A stretch of DNA of 64,000 bases from an uncultured Eubacteriales bacterium (GCA_900315255.1 OMYH01000007.1:32512-96511), one strand, 5' to 3'; positions 1 through 8,691 are shown, counted from the stretch's first letter. Notes: generated by a model from the sequence alone, not told the origin. Numbers and translations: made by a program.

Positions 1-7
1 ATATTTA

Positions 8-171
8 CTCCCCATAAATCCAAAGCTTGGAATTATGTAAAAACCCTGATTCTATGCGGGTTTCTTCCATGAATCCAAAATAACTTACAGTCCTTAGGGA
101 CATTTGGAATATTGGGCAGACTTATTTCAATGCGAAATCCGGAATGTTTAATTCGGAATTAGAATTATAAA
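8..171 (+). repeat. diverged direct repeat, unit 1
   Basis: This unit runs from a CCATAAATCC phrase, through CTGATTCTATGCGGGTTT and TAACTTACAGTCCTTAGGG, to ATTCGGAATT..AATTATAA. All of these recur in the same order at 451-607. The match is visibly imperfect, so it is an old duplication or two members of a dispersed family. No coding sequence is carried. Confidence 0.7.
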
Positions 172-450
172 TCAGAGTCTGTAATGACCGAACATAGCAT
201 GATACCCTTCACTTTGAACTATGAGCTTTGAACTAATAACTTGCACAAATGACACAACAAAGCATGATCCCTCACCATTTTTAAGTTTTAAGTCTTAAGT
301 TTTCAGTTTTAAGTAGTATGTCACAGGCGGCGAGTCGCCTTTACTAAGTCATTGTCAGAACAAAGCTTCTGTGCGGGGATAAACGTTCGTCACGAATAAG
401 GCATGACGGAAATACCTGCGGCCGTTTGGCCGTCATGAATCCCATTTATA

Positions 451-607
451 TCTCCATAAATCCCATGATGGGACTTATGTAAAACCCCTGATTCTATGCG
501 GGTTTTCTCCATGAATCCCATATAACTTACAGTCCTTAGGGACGGTGAGATTCATGTGTTGATTCAATGCGGAATTCGGTATGCTTAATTCGGAATTGAA
601 ATTATAA
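451..607 (+). repeat. diverged direct repeat, unit 2
   Basis: This is the second copy of the unit at 8-171, with the same ordered phrases (CCATAAATCCC, CTGATTCTATGCGGGTTTT, AACTTACAGTCCTTAGGGAC, TTAATTCGGAATTG). The spacing between copies is about 440 bp. No coding sequence is carried. Confidence 0.7.
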
Positions 608-676
608 GTCGTGCTTTATTCTGTCATTTTCAGCGATAACTTTATCATAGAGTGTGAAAAACGCTGCCTCGCAGAT

Positions 677-771
677 ACCCCTCTGTCACTTCGTGACATC
701 TCCCCTTTCAGGTGAGACAAACAGAGCCGTCCCTGCAAGGGAAGGTGGCAGCCGTAAGGCTGACGGAAGGG
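677..771. repeat. imperfect palindromic intergenic element
   Basis: The left arm (CCCCTCTGTCAC, then GACATCTCCCCTTT) is the approximate reverse complement of the right arm (AAGGGAAGGTGGC, then GCTGACGGAAGGG). Each arm also contains its own small hairpin. The whole could fold into a long bulged stem. It resembles palindromic intergenic units common in gut Firmicutes; that comparison is from memory and no family name is claimed. Confidence 0.55.
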
Positions 772-878
772 TCAAATTTCACAACTTTGAACTATGAACT
801 TGCACAAATGACAGAAGAAACCATGATTCCCACACAATAATTCCTAATTTCTCACTCCTAATTCCTCATTTTCAATAA

Positions 879-930
879 TTGCACATTGCACATTGCTCAT
901 TGCCCACTGCTCATTGCCCACTGCACATTG
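879..930. repeat. degenerate microrepeat tract
   Basis: The tract is built from variants of a 9-10 base word, TTGCACA / TTGCTCA / TTGCCCACTG. The reverse complement word AATGTGCAATG appears again at 62130 and 63775. The units are too short and irregular for a CRISPR array. Confidence 0.6.
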
Positions 931-932
931 AA

Positions 933-1847
933 TCAATGCGTACTGTTATAGTTGAAATAATCCGAGCTTGAACAATCGAAGCACGGAACATACTCCTCGT
1001 CTGCCGCCGACAGCTCCTGAATAAATCCGTCCATGTCAAGCTCTATCGCATGATCGACTACCTCGTCGTATTCCTCCTGAGTGATCTTGCGGTTGATCTC
1101 GGGGTATTTGTATGCCTCGCCCGTGGGAATGTACTGCCCCATAACGCTGACGAGAACATTATCTCCGTAATATGCTCTGATAGTGTCGAGAATAGCGATG
1201 CTGTCTTTTGTATGGTTGGGCAGAACAAGCACACGAACGATCGTGCCCTTTTGGATGATCCCGTCTTTGTCTAATTTCACCTTGCCCGTCTGACGAACCA
1301 TTTCTTTTATCGCCGCCAATGCAACATTGGAGTAGTCATATGCGCTCGAATACTTTTCTGCAAGCCTGTTGTCGCTGTATTTAAAATCAGGCAGGTATAT
1401 ATCTATATAACCCTCAAGCCGCTTCAGGCTCTCTACCGTTTCATAGCCGCTTGAATTGTACAGCACGGGTATCTTTGGACGGTATATCTTGAAGCTCTCT
1501 ATAACAGCCTCGATGAAGTGGCTTGCACTCACCAGGTTAATGTTGTGAACACCCTGATCTTCAAGATTGCGGTAGCAGTTTGCAAGCTGCTGAGGGGTGA
1601 TGAATGTTCCTACATGGTTTACGCTGATCTCGTAATTTTGGCAGAAAACACATTTGAGAGTACAGCCGCTGAAAAAAATTGCGCCGCTGCCCCGGCTGCC
1701 GCTGATACAGGGTTCTTCCCAGTAGTGAGGGCCAACTCTTGCAACCTTCGGCTGCAAGCCCATGCCGCAAAAGCCGTTCCCTTCAAGCAGTGTTCTTTCA
1801 ACACCGCATTTGTGCGGACAGGCAACGCAGCTTTTTAAATAATCCAT
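933..1847 (-). CDS. radical SAM protein, PflX-like
   Basis: This 304-residue protein resembles the PflX / COG1313 group, homologues of pyruvate formate-lyase activating enzymes. The radical SAM cluster motif CxxxCxxC is seen as CTLKCVFCQNY at about residue 62. An extra N-terminal Cys group (CVACPHKCG) could bind another Fe-S cluster or zinc. The family should cleave S-adenosylmethionine reductively to activate a partner or modify a substrate, but no formate-lyase gene is nearby and the substrate is unknown. The start is supported by AAAGGAGGAG seven bases upstream. It is transcribed alone, with a MITE-like element between it and the next gene. Confidence 0.85.
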   Translation of the reverse strand: MDYLKSCVACPHKCGVERTLLEGNGFCGMGLQPKVARVGPHYWEEPCISGSRGSGAIFFSGCTLKCVFCQNYEISVNHVGTFITPQQLANCYRNLEDQGVHNINLVSASHFIEAVIESFKIYRPKIPVLYNSSGYETVESLKRLEGYIDIYLPDFKYSDNRLAEKYSSAYDYSNVALAAIKEMVRQTGKVKLDKDGIIQKGTIVRVLVLPNHTKDSIAILDTIRAYYGDNVLVSVMGQYIPTGEAYKYPEINRKITQEEYDEVVDHAIELDMDGFIQELSAADEEYVPCFDCSSSDYFNYNSTH

Positions 1848-1996
1848 TGTGGCTCCTCCTTTCGATGTTTAACTGCCAATGTAACGCCGGCAGTGTTGGA
1901 TCCTAATATATATTGTAACAGTGATTTGCGATTATGGCAATATCTGTTGGGAAAAAAGGAAAAAATAATTGAAGTTTTTCCCTGTTGATGATAAAA

Positions 1997-2162
1997 TTAA
2001 GGAGACACTGATTAAATTGAGCGCCGAAGTTGCGCTGTCAGATTTTTAGGCAAATTGTGCGAAAAATCCGCAGGAATACTGACGTATTTCAAGGATTTTG
2101 AGTGCAATTTGACAAAAAGATGCAAGCAAATTTGGGACGTGATTTAATCAGTGGTTCCTTAA
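1997..2162. mobile_element. MITE-like element, copy 1
   Basis: The element body is 2001-2158, flanked by TTAA at 1997-2000 and 2159-2162. The left end is GGAGACACTGATTAAAT and the inverted right end is GGAACCACTGATTAAAT, 15 of 17 identical. Inside, AAATTGTGCGAAAAATCC pairs with GGATTTTGAGTGCAATTT, so one strand could fold into a long hairpin. No reading frame is carried, so movement would need a transposase supplied elsewhere. The 4-bp YTAR-type duplication is typical of IS5-family transposition. Related copies lie at 46868-47058 and 58643-58754. Confidence 0.85.
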
Positions 2163-2172
2163 AATAATGAGG

Positions 2173-2382
2173 TCATAATTCAAAGTCCTCGGGATCGTAT
2201 TTCGGGAGAACAGGCGGCATGAACGGCTTCCTGAGAAGAGGATCATATGAGAACTTTCTACACTTGCCGTTTATTATCGCCTTGTTCTTTGTGCAGAACT
2301 GCGCTCCGTCTATGCTCTCGACACAATGCTCACAGTATGAACAGTCAACGGGAATGTTTTTGCCGAATAATCTGGGTGACAT
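2173..2382 (-). CDS. small Cys-rich hypothetical protein
   Basis: This 69-residue protein starts at the ATG preceded by AAGGAGG with good spacing; a longer in-frame start 51 bases upstream has no such site. The cysteine pattern CSYCEHC..FC..C suggests a small zinc- or iron-binding fold, followed by a Pro-rich acidic tail. Small proteins of this look occur in Clostridia, but I assign no function. It is divergent from pgeF, with 76 bases between the two starts. MITE copy 1 lies directly past its stop codon. Confidence 0.75.
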   Translation of the reverse strand: MSPRLFGKNIPVDCSYCEHCVESIDGAQFCTKNKAIINGKCRKFSYDPLLRKPFMPPVLPKYDPEDFEL

Positions 2383-2458
2383 ATGCTCTCCCTCCTTAAT
2401 TCCAACTAATATTATAATCTCATTTATGAACACTATATTTCTTCAGGAGAATGATAAC

Positions 2459-3286
2459 ATGATTTTTAACAGTAATACTATGAATTTGCATTTTAAAGAC
2501 GCTCTGGCATACCTTAGCTTTCGGGAGTTTGAAAAGCTCGGTTTTGTCAATCACGCTTTTTCGACAAGGCTCGGGGGAGTCAGTACGGGTGAGTTCAACT
2601 CGATGAATATGTCCTTTGGCAGAGGGGATACCGATGAAAATGTGCATGAGAACTACCGCAGACTTTGCGAAGCGATAGGAACTGATTACAATGATCTTGT
2701 TGCGTCTGCGCAGGATCATAAAACCTTTGTTCGCAGAGTAACAAAAGACGATCGTGGAATAGGAATATACCGTCCGAGAGATATGGAGAGTGTTGACGGA
2801 CTGATCACAAACGAAAAAGGCGTGGCATTGGTGACGTACTTCGCAGACTGTACGCCTGTACTCCTTGCGGATACGAAAAATCATGCGATAGGGTCGTGTC
2901 ATGCGGGCTGGAGAGGTACGGTAGGGAAGATAGCAGGGATCACCGTCCGCAGAATGTGCGAGGAGTTTGGAACAGACCCTGCCGATATAAAAGCGGCGAT
3001 AGGGCCTGCAATATCAAAATGCTGCTATGAGGTAGACGAGCCGGTTGCACGCAGGTTTATGGAGCTTGGTCTTGATACCGGAAAAATTGTGTTCCCTAAG
3101 GATAACGGGAAGTATGTGATCGACCTTTTGGAAACCAACAAGCAGATACTGATGAGTGCTGGAGTGAAAGAAAGTAACATTACTGTAAGCGATGTGTGTA
3201 CACGCTGTAACCATGATCTGATCTGGTCGCACCGTGCCACAAACGGCAGAAGAGGCGGTATGTGTGCAATTATAGAAATTGTGTGA
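2459..3286 (+). CDS. pgeF: peptidoglycan editing factor PgeF (YfiH/LACC1 family)
   Basis: This 275-residue protein has the usual family length. The metal-site signature is visible as TYFADCTPVLLAD and SCHAGWRGT, with a later CYEVDEPV segment and CTRCN near the C-terminus. Family members are multicopper-oxidase-like cytosolic enzymes reported to act on purine nucleosides; in E. coli the protein keeps wrong amino acids out of peptidoglycan stem peptides. AGGAGA eight bases upstream supports the chosen ATG. The open frame extends 80 codons further upstream across the neighbouring minus-strand gene, which is a chance extension. Confidence 0.93.
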   Translation: MIFNSNTMNLHFKDALAYLSFREFEKLGFVNHAFSTRLGGVSTGEFNSMNMSFGRGDTDENVHENYRRLCEAIGTDYNDLVASAQDHKTFVRRVTKDDRGIGIYRPRDMESVDGLITNEKGVALVTYFADCTPVLLADTKNHAIGSCHAGWRGTVGKIAGITVRRMCEEFGTDPADIKAAIGPAISKCCYEVDEPVARRFMELGLDTGKIVFPKDNGKYVIDLLETNKQILMSAGVKESNITVSDVCTRCNHDLIWSHRATNGRRGGMCAIIEIV

Positions 3287-3377
3287 AGACTGCGTGAATA
3301 ATATTGTGTAATCTTCTAAAATTATTTTCCCTGATATGTGTAAATAAACGAAATTCAATTCAATTAATAAAAGGTAG

Positions 3378-3406
3378 TTGAATATGTAAATTATATATGT
3401 TAAAAT
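3378..3406 (+). promoter_or_regulatory. sigma-A promoter of the amylase gene
   Basis: TTGAAT at 3378-3383 and TAAAAT at 3401-3406 are separated by 17 bases, about 80 bases ahead of the amylase start. The surroundings are very AT-rich. No clear catabolite-repression (cre) site was recognised. Confidence 0.55.
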
Positions 3407-3484
3407 TAAACAGTAAAAGTGGGTGCTTGAACTTGCGCCCGAACATCTATAATGCTTCAATTAATTACTGAAAGGGAGAGTAAA

Positions 3485-6442
3485 ATGAAACATACAAAGG
3501 CTTTATTGTCTGCGGTTTTGTCTGTAGCATTGCTTGCAAGCGCTGCGTCGCCTGCATATGCCGCAACACAGACTAACGCAGCTTCAGGTGCTCAGGTAAC
3601 AGTTAACACATCTTCCGCAGACGCATCTACGTTCTCGTGGGACAATGCTACTGTATACTTCCTGCTTACCGACAGATTCAAGAACGGCGATACTTCAAAT
3701 GACGGAGCGTACGGACGTATGAAAACGGTTAGCGGTGACAGCAGAGCTACATTCCACGGCGGTGACTTTGCAGGTATTACACAGGAGATAGAGGCAGGCT
3801 ACTTCAATGACCTCGGTGTTAACGCTATCTGGCTGACAGCTCCTTACGAGCAGCTTCACGGCTATCTTCTCGGCGGAGATGACGGCTCGCATTTTGCACA
3901 CTATTCCTATCACGGATATTATGTTCTTGACTATACAGAAGCTGATCAGGCATACGGCAGCAAGGAAGAATTTAAAAAGCTGGTAGACACTGCTCACGAA
4001 CACGGTATCCGTATAGTAATGGATATAGTTATGAACCACGCAGGCTACAACAATATGATCGATATGGACGAGTATGGCTATGGTACTCTCAAGGACGGCT
4101 GGAAGCAGGTTTACGATTCCGGTAACTTTGATTCGTATCACTCACACATAGATTATACAGCTAATACCTGGACAACATGGTGGGGCGGCGACTGGATACG
4201 TGCAGGACTTCCTGGATATACTCCCGGCGGCAGCGACGAACAGACACGTACGCTTGACGGACTTCCGGACTTTAAGACTGAGCAGACATCTTCTGTCGGA
4301 CTTCCTCAGCTCCTTATTACAAAGTGGACAAAGGAAGGCACACTTTCAGCAAAACAGTCTAAGTACGGTACGTCAAATACTGTAACAGGCTACATTTCCA
4401 CATGGCTTGCAGAGTGGGTAAGAGAATTTGGTGTTGACGGTTTCCGCTGCGATACTGCTAAACACGTTGCATTCGGAGATTGGAAACAGCTTAAAGACGC
4501 AGGTACAAAGGCACTTGCAGAGTGGAAAGCAGCTAACCCCGACAAGAAGCTCGACGATCTCCCATTCTGGATGACAGGCGAGTGTTGGGATCATAAGCTT
4601 GGTTATGGCTATGACGGTTACTTTACCCAGGGCGGTTTTGACTCCATGATCAACTTTGAAACACAGGGCGGCGGCTTGCTTGCTGCAGGAAAGCTTGCCG
4701 GTGTTTATCAGAATTACGCAGATTCTATTAACACAAATGATAAATTCAATCAGCTTTCTTATATTTCTTCACATGACACAACACTTGCAAGAGGCGATAA
4801 GGATAACCAGTATCACCTCGGTTCGGCACTTCTCATGCTTCCGGGCGGCGTACAGATCTACTACGGCGATGAAACAAGCAGAGATTTCGTTCCGGGAATT
4901 CCGGTTACAGGCGACGGTCACGCTGTAAGAAGCGACATGAACTGGGATTCAATGGATAAAGACCTTCTTGCACACTGGCAGAAGGTCGGCACATTCCGTA
5001 ATAACCATATTGCAGTCGGCGCAGGCGCAAACGTTGCTCTGACATCTACAAGCGGTACTGCATTCGGCAGAACATACGACAAGAACGGCATTACAGATAA
5101 GATCGCAGCAGTAGTTGACGCTGACGCAAATACAAGCGTTACAATAGATGTAAAAGGTATATTTGATGACGGCGCTACACTTAAAAACTGGTACGATGAG
5201 GAAACATACGATGTATCGGGCGGCAAGGTAACAGTAAACAGCGGCGCTCACGGTACTATTCTTCTTGAACAGGGCGAGAATGATTCCGTTAAGGCTAAGG
5301 TCGAAGGCGGAGCAACATTTGATACAAACGAGGAAGTTACAGTTACACTTGAGGGCGTTGATTCGGCAGTTCTCACAATAGACGGCGTCAAGAAGATCAA
5401 CGTTAAGAATGGTGACAAGGTAACTATCGGCGACGCTTCATATCCCGGCGATACGGTTGAGGTCACACTCACATACACACACCCCGCAAAAGGCGAGCTT
5501 ACAAAGAAGTTCTCCTTCAAGAAGAACGGCAGCACAGACGGCAAGGGCGGCGGACGCTCCGATTCGGCTATCGTTCACGTTTTGACCGATCTCACAGGTG
5601 TAAATCTCTACGCTTGGCAGGGAGACGGCGAAACAGCTACAAAGCTCGCAGGCGAATGGCCCGGCACACCGCTTTCTTCAAAGGATGACGACGGCTGGTA
5701 TGTAATGGATCTCAAGACCACCGATAAGTTCAACGCTATCGTGGATCAGGAAACAAACAAGCAGACTGAAGATCTTAAGGGTCTCCAGGGCGAAACATGG
5801 ATCATCTGTGATTCAAGCTATAAGACAAAAATCTTCACGGATAGGGTCGAGGCGCTCAAGGCATCCGGCAAGGATATTCCGGAATCTGATTTTGATAAGC
5901 TCAAGCAGGAGTGTAAGTCGATTAAGCTCCTTGACACTGCAGGCTATTCTGCAGACAGCTACGCAGCAGCTATGGCAGTAGTAACAGAGGCGGATAAGCT
6001 CATTTCTCAGGGTAAGAGTGAGGCTGATCCCGCAGCAGTAACCGAGATGTATAACAAGGTCAAGGCTGCAAAAGAAGCTCTTCTCAGCGGTCAGAAGATC
6101 GATACACAGACCGATACGTCAACTGATACGGGTACGGATACTACAACAGATACAGGCACAGACACAAGCACAGATACCTCAACGGATACATCAACCGACA
6201 CAAGTACAGACACAAGCACTGATACATCAAGCGATATTATTGTAACTCCAGGCAAGGGCGATGTAAACAACGACGGTAAGGTTTCTCTTAAGGACGCTTC
6301 TCTGGTACAGAGAGCAGACGTCGGATTGGAAACACTCAGTGCAGCACAGCAGAGTGCAGCAGATATGAACGGTGACGGAGCAGCTAATCTGAAGGACGCT
6401 TACATCATTCAGGCAGCTGTAACCGCAAATTACGGTAAATAA
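3485..6442 (+). CDS. secreted dockerin-bearing alpha-amylase (GH13, MalS-like)
   Basis: This 985-residue protein hydrolyses internal alpha-1,4 bonds of starch by family assignment. A signal peptide spans residues 1-26. The GH13 domain (about 35-490) keeps DIVMNH (180-185), FRCDTAKH with nucleophile D323, GECWD with acid/base E366, and HD 430-431. The DTAKH and GECWDHKLGYG stretches resemble the E. coli MalS group. A beta-sandwich region follows, then a CBM26-like starch-binding module (about 693-790, with YAWQGDG and WPGTPL), a helical stretch, a Thr-Asp repeat linker (about 874-917), and a C-terminal type I dockerin (about 925-985) with two GDVNNDGKVSLKDA / DMNGDGAANLKDA calcium loops. It should dock onto a cohesin scaffold. 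GGGAG sits before the ATG. Confidence 0.95.
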   Translation: MKHTKALLSAVLSVALLASAASPAYAATQTNAASGAQVTVNTSSADASTFSWDNATVYFLLTDRFKNGDTSNDGAYGRMKTVSGDSRATFHGGDFAGITQEIEAGYFNDLGVNAIWLTAPYEQLHGYLLGGDDGSHFAHYSYHGYYVLDYTEADQAYGSKEEFKKLVDTAHEHGIRIVMDIVMNHAGYNNMIDMDEYGYGTLKDGWKQVYDSGNFDSYHSHIDYTANTWTTWWGGDWIRAGLPGYTPGGSDEQTRTLDGLPDFKTEQTSSVGLPQLLITKWTKEGTLSAKQSKYGTSNTVTGYISTWLAEWVREFGVDGFRCDTAKHVAFGDWKQLKDAGTKALAEWKAANPDKKLDDLPFWMTGECWDHKLGYGYDGYFTQGGFDSMINFETQGGGLLAAGKLAGVYQNYADSINTNDKFNQLSYISSHDTTLARGDKDNQYHLGSALLMLPGGVQIYYGDETSRDFVPGIPVTGDGHAVRSDMNWDSMDKDLLAHWQKVGTFRNNHIAVGAGANVALTSTSGTAFGRTYDKNGITDKIAAVVDADANTSVTIDVKGIFDDGATLKNWYDEETYDVSGGKVTVNSGAHGTILLEQGENDSVKAKVEGGATFDTNEEVTVTLEGVDSAVLTIDGVKKINVKNGDKVTIGDASYPGDTVEVTLTYTHPAKGELTKKFSFKKNGSTDGKGGGRSDSAIVHVLTDLTGVNLYAWQGDGETATKLAGEWPGTPLSSKDDDGWYVMDLKTTDKFNAIVDQETNKQTEDLKGLQGETWIICDSSYKTKIFTDRVEALKASGKDIPESDFDKLKQECKSIKLLDTAGYSADSYAAAMAVVTEADKLISQGKSEADPAAVTEMYNKVKAAKEALLSGQKIDTQTDTSTDTGTDTTTDTGTDTSTDTSTDTSTDTSTDTSTDTSSDIIVTPGKGDVNNDGKVSLKDASLVQRADVGLETLSAAQQSAADMNGDGAANLKDAYIIQAAVTANYGK
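6105..6235 (+). repeat. Thr/Asp/Ser linker repeat within the amylase gene
   Basis: This is a degenerate DNA repeat coding for T-D-T-S-T-D-T units between the helical region and the dockerin. Such linkers are typical spacers in cellulosomal and amylosomal proteins and are prone to copy-number change. Confidence 0.8.
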
Positions 6443-6513
6443 TCTAAAAAGATTGACAGAATATTCTGGCGGGGGACTTCGGGTTAACGGGGTCCTCTGC
6501 TGTTGTATTTCAA

Positions 6514-6570
6514 ACAAAAAAACGCCGTGCAGTATGACGAAATGTCACCGGCTGCACGGCATTGTGTTTT
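6514..6570. terminator. bidirectional terminator
   Basis: GCCGTGCAG (6524-6532) pairs with CTGCACGGC (6552-6560). An A-run precedes it and a T-rich stretch follows. It separates the convergent amylase and 6583-7242 genes and can serve both. Confidence 0.85.
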
Positions 6571-6582
6571 TGTGAGAGAAGG

Positions 6583-7242
6583 TCAGATCAGGAATAATAA
6601 AGCAATGACGATGAATGTGATCAGAAGGTTCTTGTTTGTGAACAGATAAGCCATACCGAACATAACGGACAGTATAATGTAGCATATGCCGACAAGGAGA
6701 TTTCCCTGTGTGATGATATGTGATACTCCCCATGTCAGGGCAAAGATAATTCCCCCGTAGGGTATGCTTTTGATCTTGAATATTTCCTCGCACCATTCCT
6801 GGAGAAGTGCGATTGTTATTGCGGTGAGGAAAACCTCAAACAGGTAGTATATATACTGAAAAATAAACTGGAACCATCCCGAGCTTATAAAATCAAGCTG
6901 TACCCGCCAGCCGCCGTATATTTCAAACTTGAGTATGACTGCCGCAATGATAATCAGCAGACAAGCGGCAGCACCCCTTTTTGCGGGAAGTCTGTTCCTT
7001 TTTGTAATATCGAATGCGAACATTCTCACGGCAGCGTAAAACATCATCAGACCTATCAGCCCCCAAAGAACACATACCATGACCCAGTGCATAATGCTTT
7101 CGGTAATGGTAAAGCTGTAATAATGCTTGTTGTAGAGAAGCTGCTCGGATTGAAGCATTAAGAATTCTGCCAGAAACCCCAACAGACAGATAACACCCAT
7201 CATAAAGAAAGATGAGGGCTTTGCTTTGTATTGTTTTGCCAT
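6583..7242 (-). CDS. polytopic membrane protein, possible divergent CPBP-type protease
   Basis: This 219-residue protein is mostly hydrophobic with about six predicted membrane spans. I do not recognise it firmly. The segment EWCEEIF, followed about 20 residues later by LTWGVSH, resembles motifs 1 and 2 of CPBP intramembrane proteases (Glu-Glu, then a conserved His), and a PYGGI turn sits between them. The usual Arg of EExxxR is absent, so catalytic activity is uncertain. It is a single gene facing the amylase and sharing its terminator. GGTGG lies just upstream of the ATG. Confidence 0.75.
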   Translation of the reverse strand: MAKQYKAKPSSFFMMGVICLLGFLAEFLMLQSEQLLYNKHYYSFTITESIMHWVMVCVLWGLIGLMMFYAAVRMFAFDITKRNRLPAKRGAAACLLIIIAAVILKFEIYGGWRVQLDFISSGWFQFIFQYIYYLFEVFLTAITIALLQEWCEEIFKIKSIPYGGIIFALTWGVSHIITQGNLLVGICYIILSVMFGMAYLFTNKNLLITFIVIALLFLI

Positions 7243-7445
7243 TGTAAACCACCTTTCGAAATATTTTTCTTATTAAGCAAGTATAACATAAAAATCAAAT
7301 AATGTCTATTGTTAAATTAATGGTTTATTAATAGCAACATGAAAGATTTTTGGGATTTTTACAATTAAATGTCAGAAAGAGAAAAAATGTATAAAAATGG
7401 AAGAAAGAATTGTAACATTTATTTCTAAAAATTTAAAAATACTAT

Positions 7446-7474
7446 TTGCAATTATGTTCATATTGTGATATAAT
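7446..7474 (+). promoter_or_regulatory. sigma-A promoter
   Basis: TTGCAA (7446-7451) and TATAAT (7469-7474) are separated by 17 bases, about 60 bases ahead of the membrane-protein gene at 7534. The rest of the divergent gap 7243-7533 is AT-rich with nothing else recognised. Confidence 0.75.
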
Positions 7475-7533
7475 ACATATAGTTGAATTTCATAAAATTT
7501 TGACTCGAAAATTTATTCAGGAGGATAATATAA

Positions 7534-8481
7534 ATGGAAAAATTAACAAGCGAAGAAATATCGAATAAAACCATGGGATACACAATACTAAAGGCGGCTG
7601 TACCTATAGCGGAGCTTGTAATTTCACTGATCGCTATGGCAATACTCACAAAGGTATTTAAAGACGGATTCAATCTCATAGCTGCTGCGATATGGCTTGT
7701 AATAACCGTAGCTGCTGCGTTCATGATTGATTTTATGGTTGGATATAAGTTCCGTGCCGCACAAGTTGCTGCCGTAATGGACGCAGTTACCGTTGGTGAG
7801 ATCTCCGAGGATATGAAGAGCATGGCGAACGAGCTTGTACAGGAGAGATTCCCGTCCTGCAACGAGTATCTCGGCTACAGAAACAGAGTTGTTGGCGCAT
7901 TGTCACAGCTTCAGAAAAAGGTCAACACATTTGCAGAGCATAGGATGAAGCATCCCGTGTTCGGCAAGCTGATCGCACTTGCGCAGGTTTTCATAGGAAG
8001 GGCACTTAGCTTTACATACGATCTTATTCTTGCTTACACATTCTGGCGTGACGGCAAGCCGCTCAATACGAGTGCTTCAGATGCTCTTGCTGCATATTAT
8101 TACAGATGGCAGAGCATTGTTGAGAATATCATCAAAGTAGCATTGATGCTGATCGGTATCATCGTGTTTGTATTTATAGTAATATTTGCATTTACAGCAC
8201 CTGTGTTCACACAGTCTTTTGGCAGCATTCTTGCAGGCGGTCTTGCTGCTGCTGCTTGCGGTGTGTTTGTTGCCCGTGCGATAAAGGTGTTCTTTGAGAG
8301 CAATTACATGATCAGGATGATGCCTGCATTCTTTGAAGAGGCTAAGTATCTGGAGCTTAACGACGAGGAATATGGTGTAGTATGCAGAGAAAGCTCAAAG
8401 TACAGAAAACTTTATAGTATGGCAGCTAACGAGCCTAAGCAGACTGCTGCTCCTGTAGAAAATTATAACACAGTCGAATAA
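7534..8481 (+). CDS. membrane protein of unknown function
   Basis: I do not recognise this 315-residue protein. Two adjacent hydrophobic helices lie at about residues 22-65 and a second strongly hydrophobic pair at about 195-245. Between them is an amphipathic, Arg/Lys-containing region rich in helix formers. The N-terminus (EKLTSEEISNK) and the Pro/Thr tail are predicted cytoplasmic or loose. No catalytic motif is visible. AGGAGG lies before the ATG, a good sigma-A promoter is upstream and a clear terminator is downstream, so the gene forms its own transcription unit. Confidence 0.8.
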   Translation: MEKLTSEEISNKTMGYTILKAAVPIAELVISLIAMAILTKVFKDGFNLIAAAIWLVITVAAAFMIDFMVGYKFRAAQVAAVMDAVTVGEISEDMKSMANELVQERFPSCNEYLGYRNRVVGALSQLQKKVNTFAEHRMKHPVFGKLIALAQVFIGRALSFTYDLILAYTFWRDGKPLNTSASDALAAYYYRWQSIVENIIKVALMLIGIIVFVFIVIFAFTAPVFTQSFGSILAGGLAAAACGVFVARAIKVFFESNYMIRMMPAFFEEAKYLELNDEEYGVVCRESSKYRKLYSMAANEPKQTAAPVENYNTVE

Positions 8482-8521
8482 TATCTATGAAAAGTTTCTT
8501 TTTCATGTTCTCCTTTCATTT

Positions 8522-8553
8522 ATCCCCGACGGAGCGATCTGTCGGGGATTCTT
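8522..8553 (+). terminator. Rho-independent terminator
   Basis: ATCCCCGAC (8522-8530) pairs with GTCGGGGAT (8541-8549) and is followed by CTTTTG. It ends the unit at 7534-8481. Confidence 0.85.
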
Positions 8554-8691
8554 TTGTCTGAAAGTATGACAGGAATGCACTTGTTACGAATTTATGCTTG
8601 TATTTGTTAAAGACACTAAGAATAAGACGGATTTGTGAAGCGGCTCTCAAACATAATGCTGTTTAGAATATAAATATTTCCGTAACGTAAG

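Larger units (their letters stand above)
1..932. other. repeat-rich non-coding region
   Basis: No supportable gene lies in this stretch. It is filled with short degenerate AT-rich repeats. Two ~160-bp related units lie at 8-171 and 451-607. A shorter phrase built on CTTTGAACTATGA and CTTGCACAAATGACA occurs near 210-275 and again near 778-835. An imperfect palindrome lies at 677-771 and a microrepeat tract at 879-930. A phrase at 622-660 recurs at 63898-63933. The radical SAM gene ends at 933 on the minus strand, so this is sequence downstream of that gene. Confidence 0.7.

Noticed and set aside
879-930. Possible CRISPR array
   Set aside because: The repeated words are only about 9-10 bases, irregular, without unique spacers, and no cas gene is present.
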